From the NCBI GenBank assembly GCA_013288465.1, contig JABDBT010000081.1, forward strand, positions 1 to 7,997: DNA of 7,997 nucleotides. Direction: 5' to 3'. The stretch's first letter is position 1, and every line of letters starts with the position of its first letter. The DNA is from Bacteroidota bacterium. GTDB lineage: Bacteria > Bacteroidota > Bacteroidia > Sphingobacteriales > Sphingobacteriaceae. The position numbers were made by a program, and so were the translations under genes. Positions 6,913 through 7,997 of this stretch are shown one piece after another. The notes beneath the pieces were generated by a model, which saw nothing but the letters and a program-made list of their open reading frames with translations, was not told where the DNA came from and searched no databases.

Positions 6913-7997
6913 TCACTTCTTCCCATTAATTGGTTGGGTAAACCATGTAAATCCGTCACGGGCTATTAACGCTTCCGCAGATTCTGGCCCCCATGAGTCG
7001 GCAGAATAGTTAGGGAAGGTCAAGCTCTTTTTCTGTATCCAGGTGTTTAATATCGGCATAATGAGGGCCCATCCTTCTTCTACCTGGTCGCCGCGCATAA
7101 ACAGGGTTTGATCGCCCAGCATGGTGTCAAGCAAAAGGGTTTCATACGCTTCAGGAGCTTGCTGGGTATAGGTGCCTTTATAATCAAACACCATATCAAC
7201 CGCGTTCAATACCATATCAATGCCGGGGCGTTTGGCCTGTACTTGCAGGCGTATGCTCATTTCGGGCTGTATGCTAATGATGAGGCGGTTCTGTTGCCAG
7301 CTTTCGGTAGCTTCGGGCGGGAAAACCAAATGCGGCACATCCTTAAATTGAATGGTAATGGTTGATGCCGATTGGTGCAAACGCTTACCGGTACGCAGGT
7401 AAAACGGAATGCCCTGCCATCTCCAGTTATCAATAAAGAATTTTACAGCTGCAAATGTTTCGGTGTTTGATTGCGGGTTTACCTTTGGCTCATCGCGATA
7501 GCCGGGCACTTCTTTACCTTGCATCCATCCGCTGGCATATTGGCCCCTTACAGCCGAATTACGCACATCTTCAGGTCCAAACCGGCGCATGGCCCTCAAC
7601 ACATCTACCTTGCGGTTACGCACCTCATCGGCACTAAAATTAACCGGCGATTCCATCGCAACTAAGCAAAGCAATTGCAGCAGGTGATTTTGCATCATAT
7701 CGCGCATAGCGCCCGCGCCGTCATAATAATCGCCACGCTCTTCAACGCCCAACTGCTCGGTTACTGATATTTGCACATGCTCAATATAATTACGGTTCCA
7801 TAAAGGTTCCATGATGGAGTTGGCAAACCTGAAAGCCATTATATTTTGCACCGTTTCTTTACCTAAATAATGGTCAATACGGTATATCTGCTTTTCATTA
7901 AATATTTCAGCAAGCTGCTGGTTTAATTCTTTTGCCGATTCGAGGTCGTGGCCGAAAGGTAGATGTGTTGAGGGCCATGCGCCGGTTTGGACCTGAA
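6913..7997 (-). CDS. zwf: Glucose-6-phosphate 1-dehydrogenase, incomplete at the right edge
   Basis: Oxidises glucose 6-phosphate to 6-phosphogluconolactone with NADP, the entry step of the oxidative pentose phosphate pathway; its product is the substrate of the adjacent pgl. The frame runs to the window edge: 360 codons, TGA at 6913-6915. A GTG at 7851 is an internal Val, not the start. Visible motifs: PFGHDLESAKELN, RIDHYLGKE (active-site His and Lys, about 7853-7881), RNYIEHVQIS with the second catalytic His, RGQYASG, FYLRTGKRL, and a complete C-terminal domain ending in INGKK. The N-terminal Rossmann domain is missing. The first 13 residues of the frame (QVQTGAWPSTHLP) do not fit the family, where VEKPFG is expected. 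They are encoded by a 42-base inverted copy of another part of the gene (7956-7997), so credible G6PDH sequence starts near 7957. The downstream gap to pgl carries a hairpin repeat. Confidence 0.95.
   Translation of the reverse strand, partial: QVQTGAWPSTHLPFGHDLESAKELNQQLAEIFNEKQIYRIDHYLGKETVQNIMAFRFANSIMEPLWNRNYIEHVQISVTEQLGVEERGDYYDGAGAMRDMMQNHLLQLLCLVAMESPVNFSADEVRNRKVDVLRAMRRFGPEDVRNSAVRGQYASGWMQGKEVPGYRDEPKVNPQSNTETFAAVKFFIDNWRWQGIPFYLRTGKRLHQSASTITIQFKDVPHLVFPPEATESWQQNRLIISIQPEMSIRLQVQAKRPGIDMVLNAVDMVFDYKGTYTQQAPEAYETLLLDTMLGDQTLFMRGDQVEEGWALIMPILNTWIQKKSLTFPNYSADSWGPESAEALIARDGFTWFTQPINGKK
7570..7611 (+). repeat. Inverted repeat arm 1, inside zwf
   Basis: These 42 bases are identical to the reverse complement of 7956-7997, with 344 bases between the arms. 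In this copy the minus strand encodes KVDVLRAMRRFGPE within the normal G6PDH sequence, so this is the native copy. Confidence 0.97.
7956..7997 (-). repeat. Inverted repeat arm 2 at the window end, a fold-back
   Basis: The last 42 bases are an exact inverted copy of 7570-7611. Here KVDVLRAMRRFGPE is encoded on the plus strand, opposite to the surrounding zwf. The identity stops exactly where recognisable G6PDH sequence (PFGHDLE) begins, and both sides share CCTT at the junction. This is the pattern expected of a chimeric fold-back at a contig end. A true genomic inversion is possible but less likely. Confidence 0.95.

Noticed and set aside
7849..7851. GTG at 7851 as the zwf start codon
   Set aside because: Conserved G6PDH sequence, including RIDHYLGKE and PFGHDLE, continues upstream of it in the same frame.

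Overview
The window looks like a chromosomal fragment from a Bacteroidota bacterium. The family Sphingobacteriaceae (a Pedobacter/Mucilaginibacter-type organism) is my best guess. The grounds are an IF-2 with a very long Pro/Glu/Val and Gly/Asn/Gln-rich N-terminal region, starts without Shine-Dalgarno sequences but with A/T-rich leaders, a long GapN-type dehydrogenase of the kind I associate with Bacteroidota, and a CCCCTCT/AGAGGGG intergenic hairpin of a type I remember from these genomes. The genus is inference from recall, not from a search.

Left part, plus strand. Positions 1-2823 carry most of infB (IF-2), cut at its 5' end by the window edge and closed by a good intrinsic terminator (2847-2885). 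A doubtful 43-codon ORF (2903-3034) follows and stops one base before an AT-rich gene for a secreted protein of unknown function with an apparent C-terminal OB-fold (3036-3836).

Middle, minus strand. A hairpin at 3846-3873 separates the unknown protein from a convergent 56-codon gene (3874-4044). This gene encodes a signal peptide plus a 34-residue mature peptide made only of Met, His, Lys, Arg, Glu, Pro and Gln, with alternating His and Met every third residue. It looks like a periplasmic soft-metal (Cu/Ag) binding peptide and is the most novel item here.

Right part, minus strand. Transcription runs from the right edge: zwf (glucose-6-phosphate dehydrogenase, incomplete), pgl (6-phosphogluconolactonase), a terminator, then gapN (non-phosphorylating NADP-dependent glyceraldehyde-3-phosphate dehydrogenase) and its own terminator. 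Zwf and Pgl are the first two steps of the oxidative pentose phosphate pathway. Zwf and GapN both normally make NADPH, so this is an NADPH-supply neighbourhood.

Two oddities need attention. The last 42 bases (7956-7997) are an exact reverse complement of 7570-7611 inside zwf. The right end therefore folds back on itself, and the zwf reading frame beyond about 7957 is probably not real G6PDH sequence. GapN has Ser285 at the position where the canonical ALDH general-base Glu sits. I saw no tRNA, rRNA, CRISPR array, transposase or phage gene. No clear multi-gene novel system is visible.
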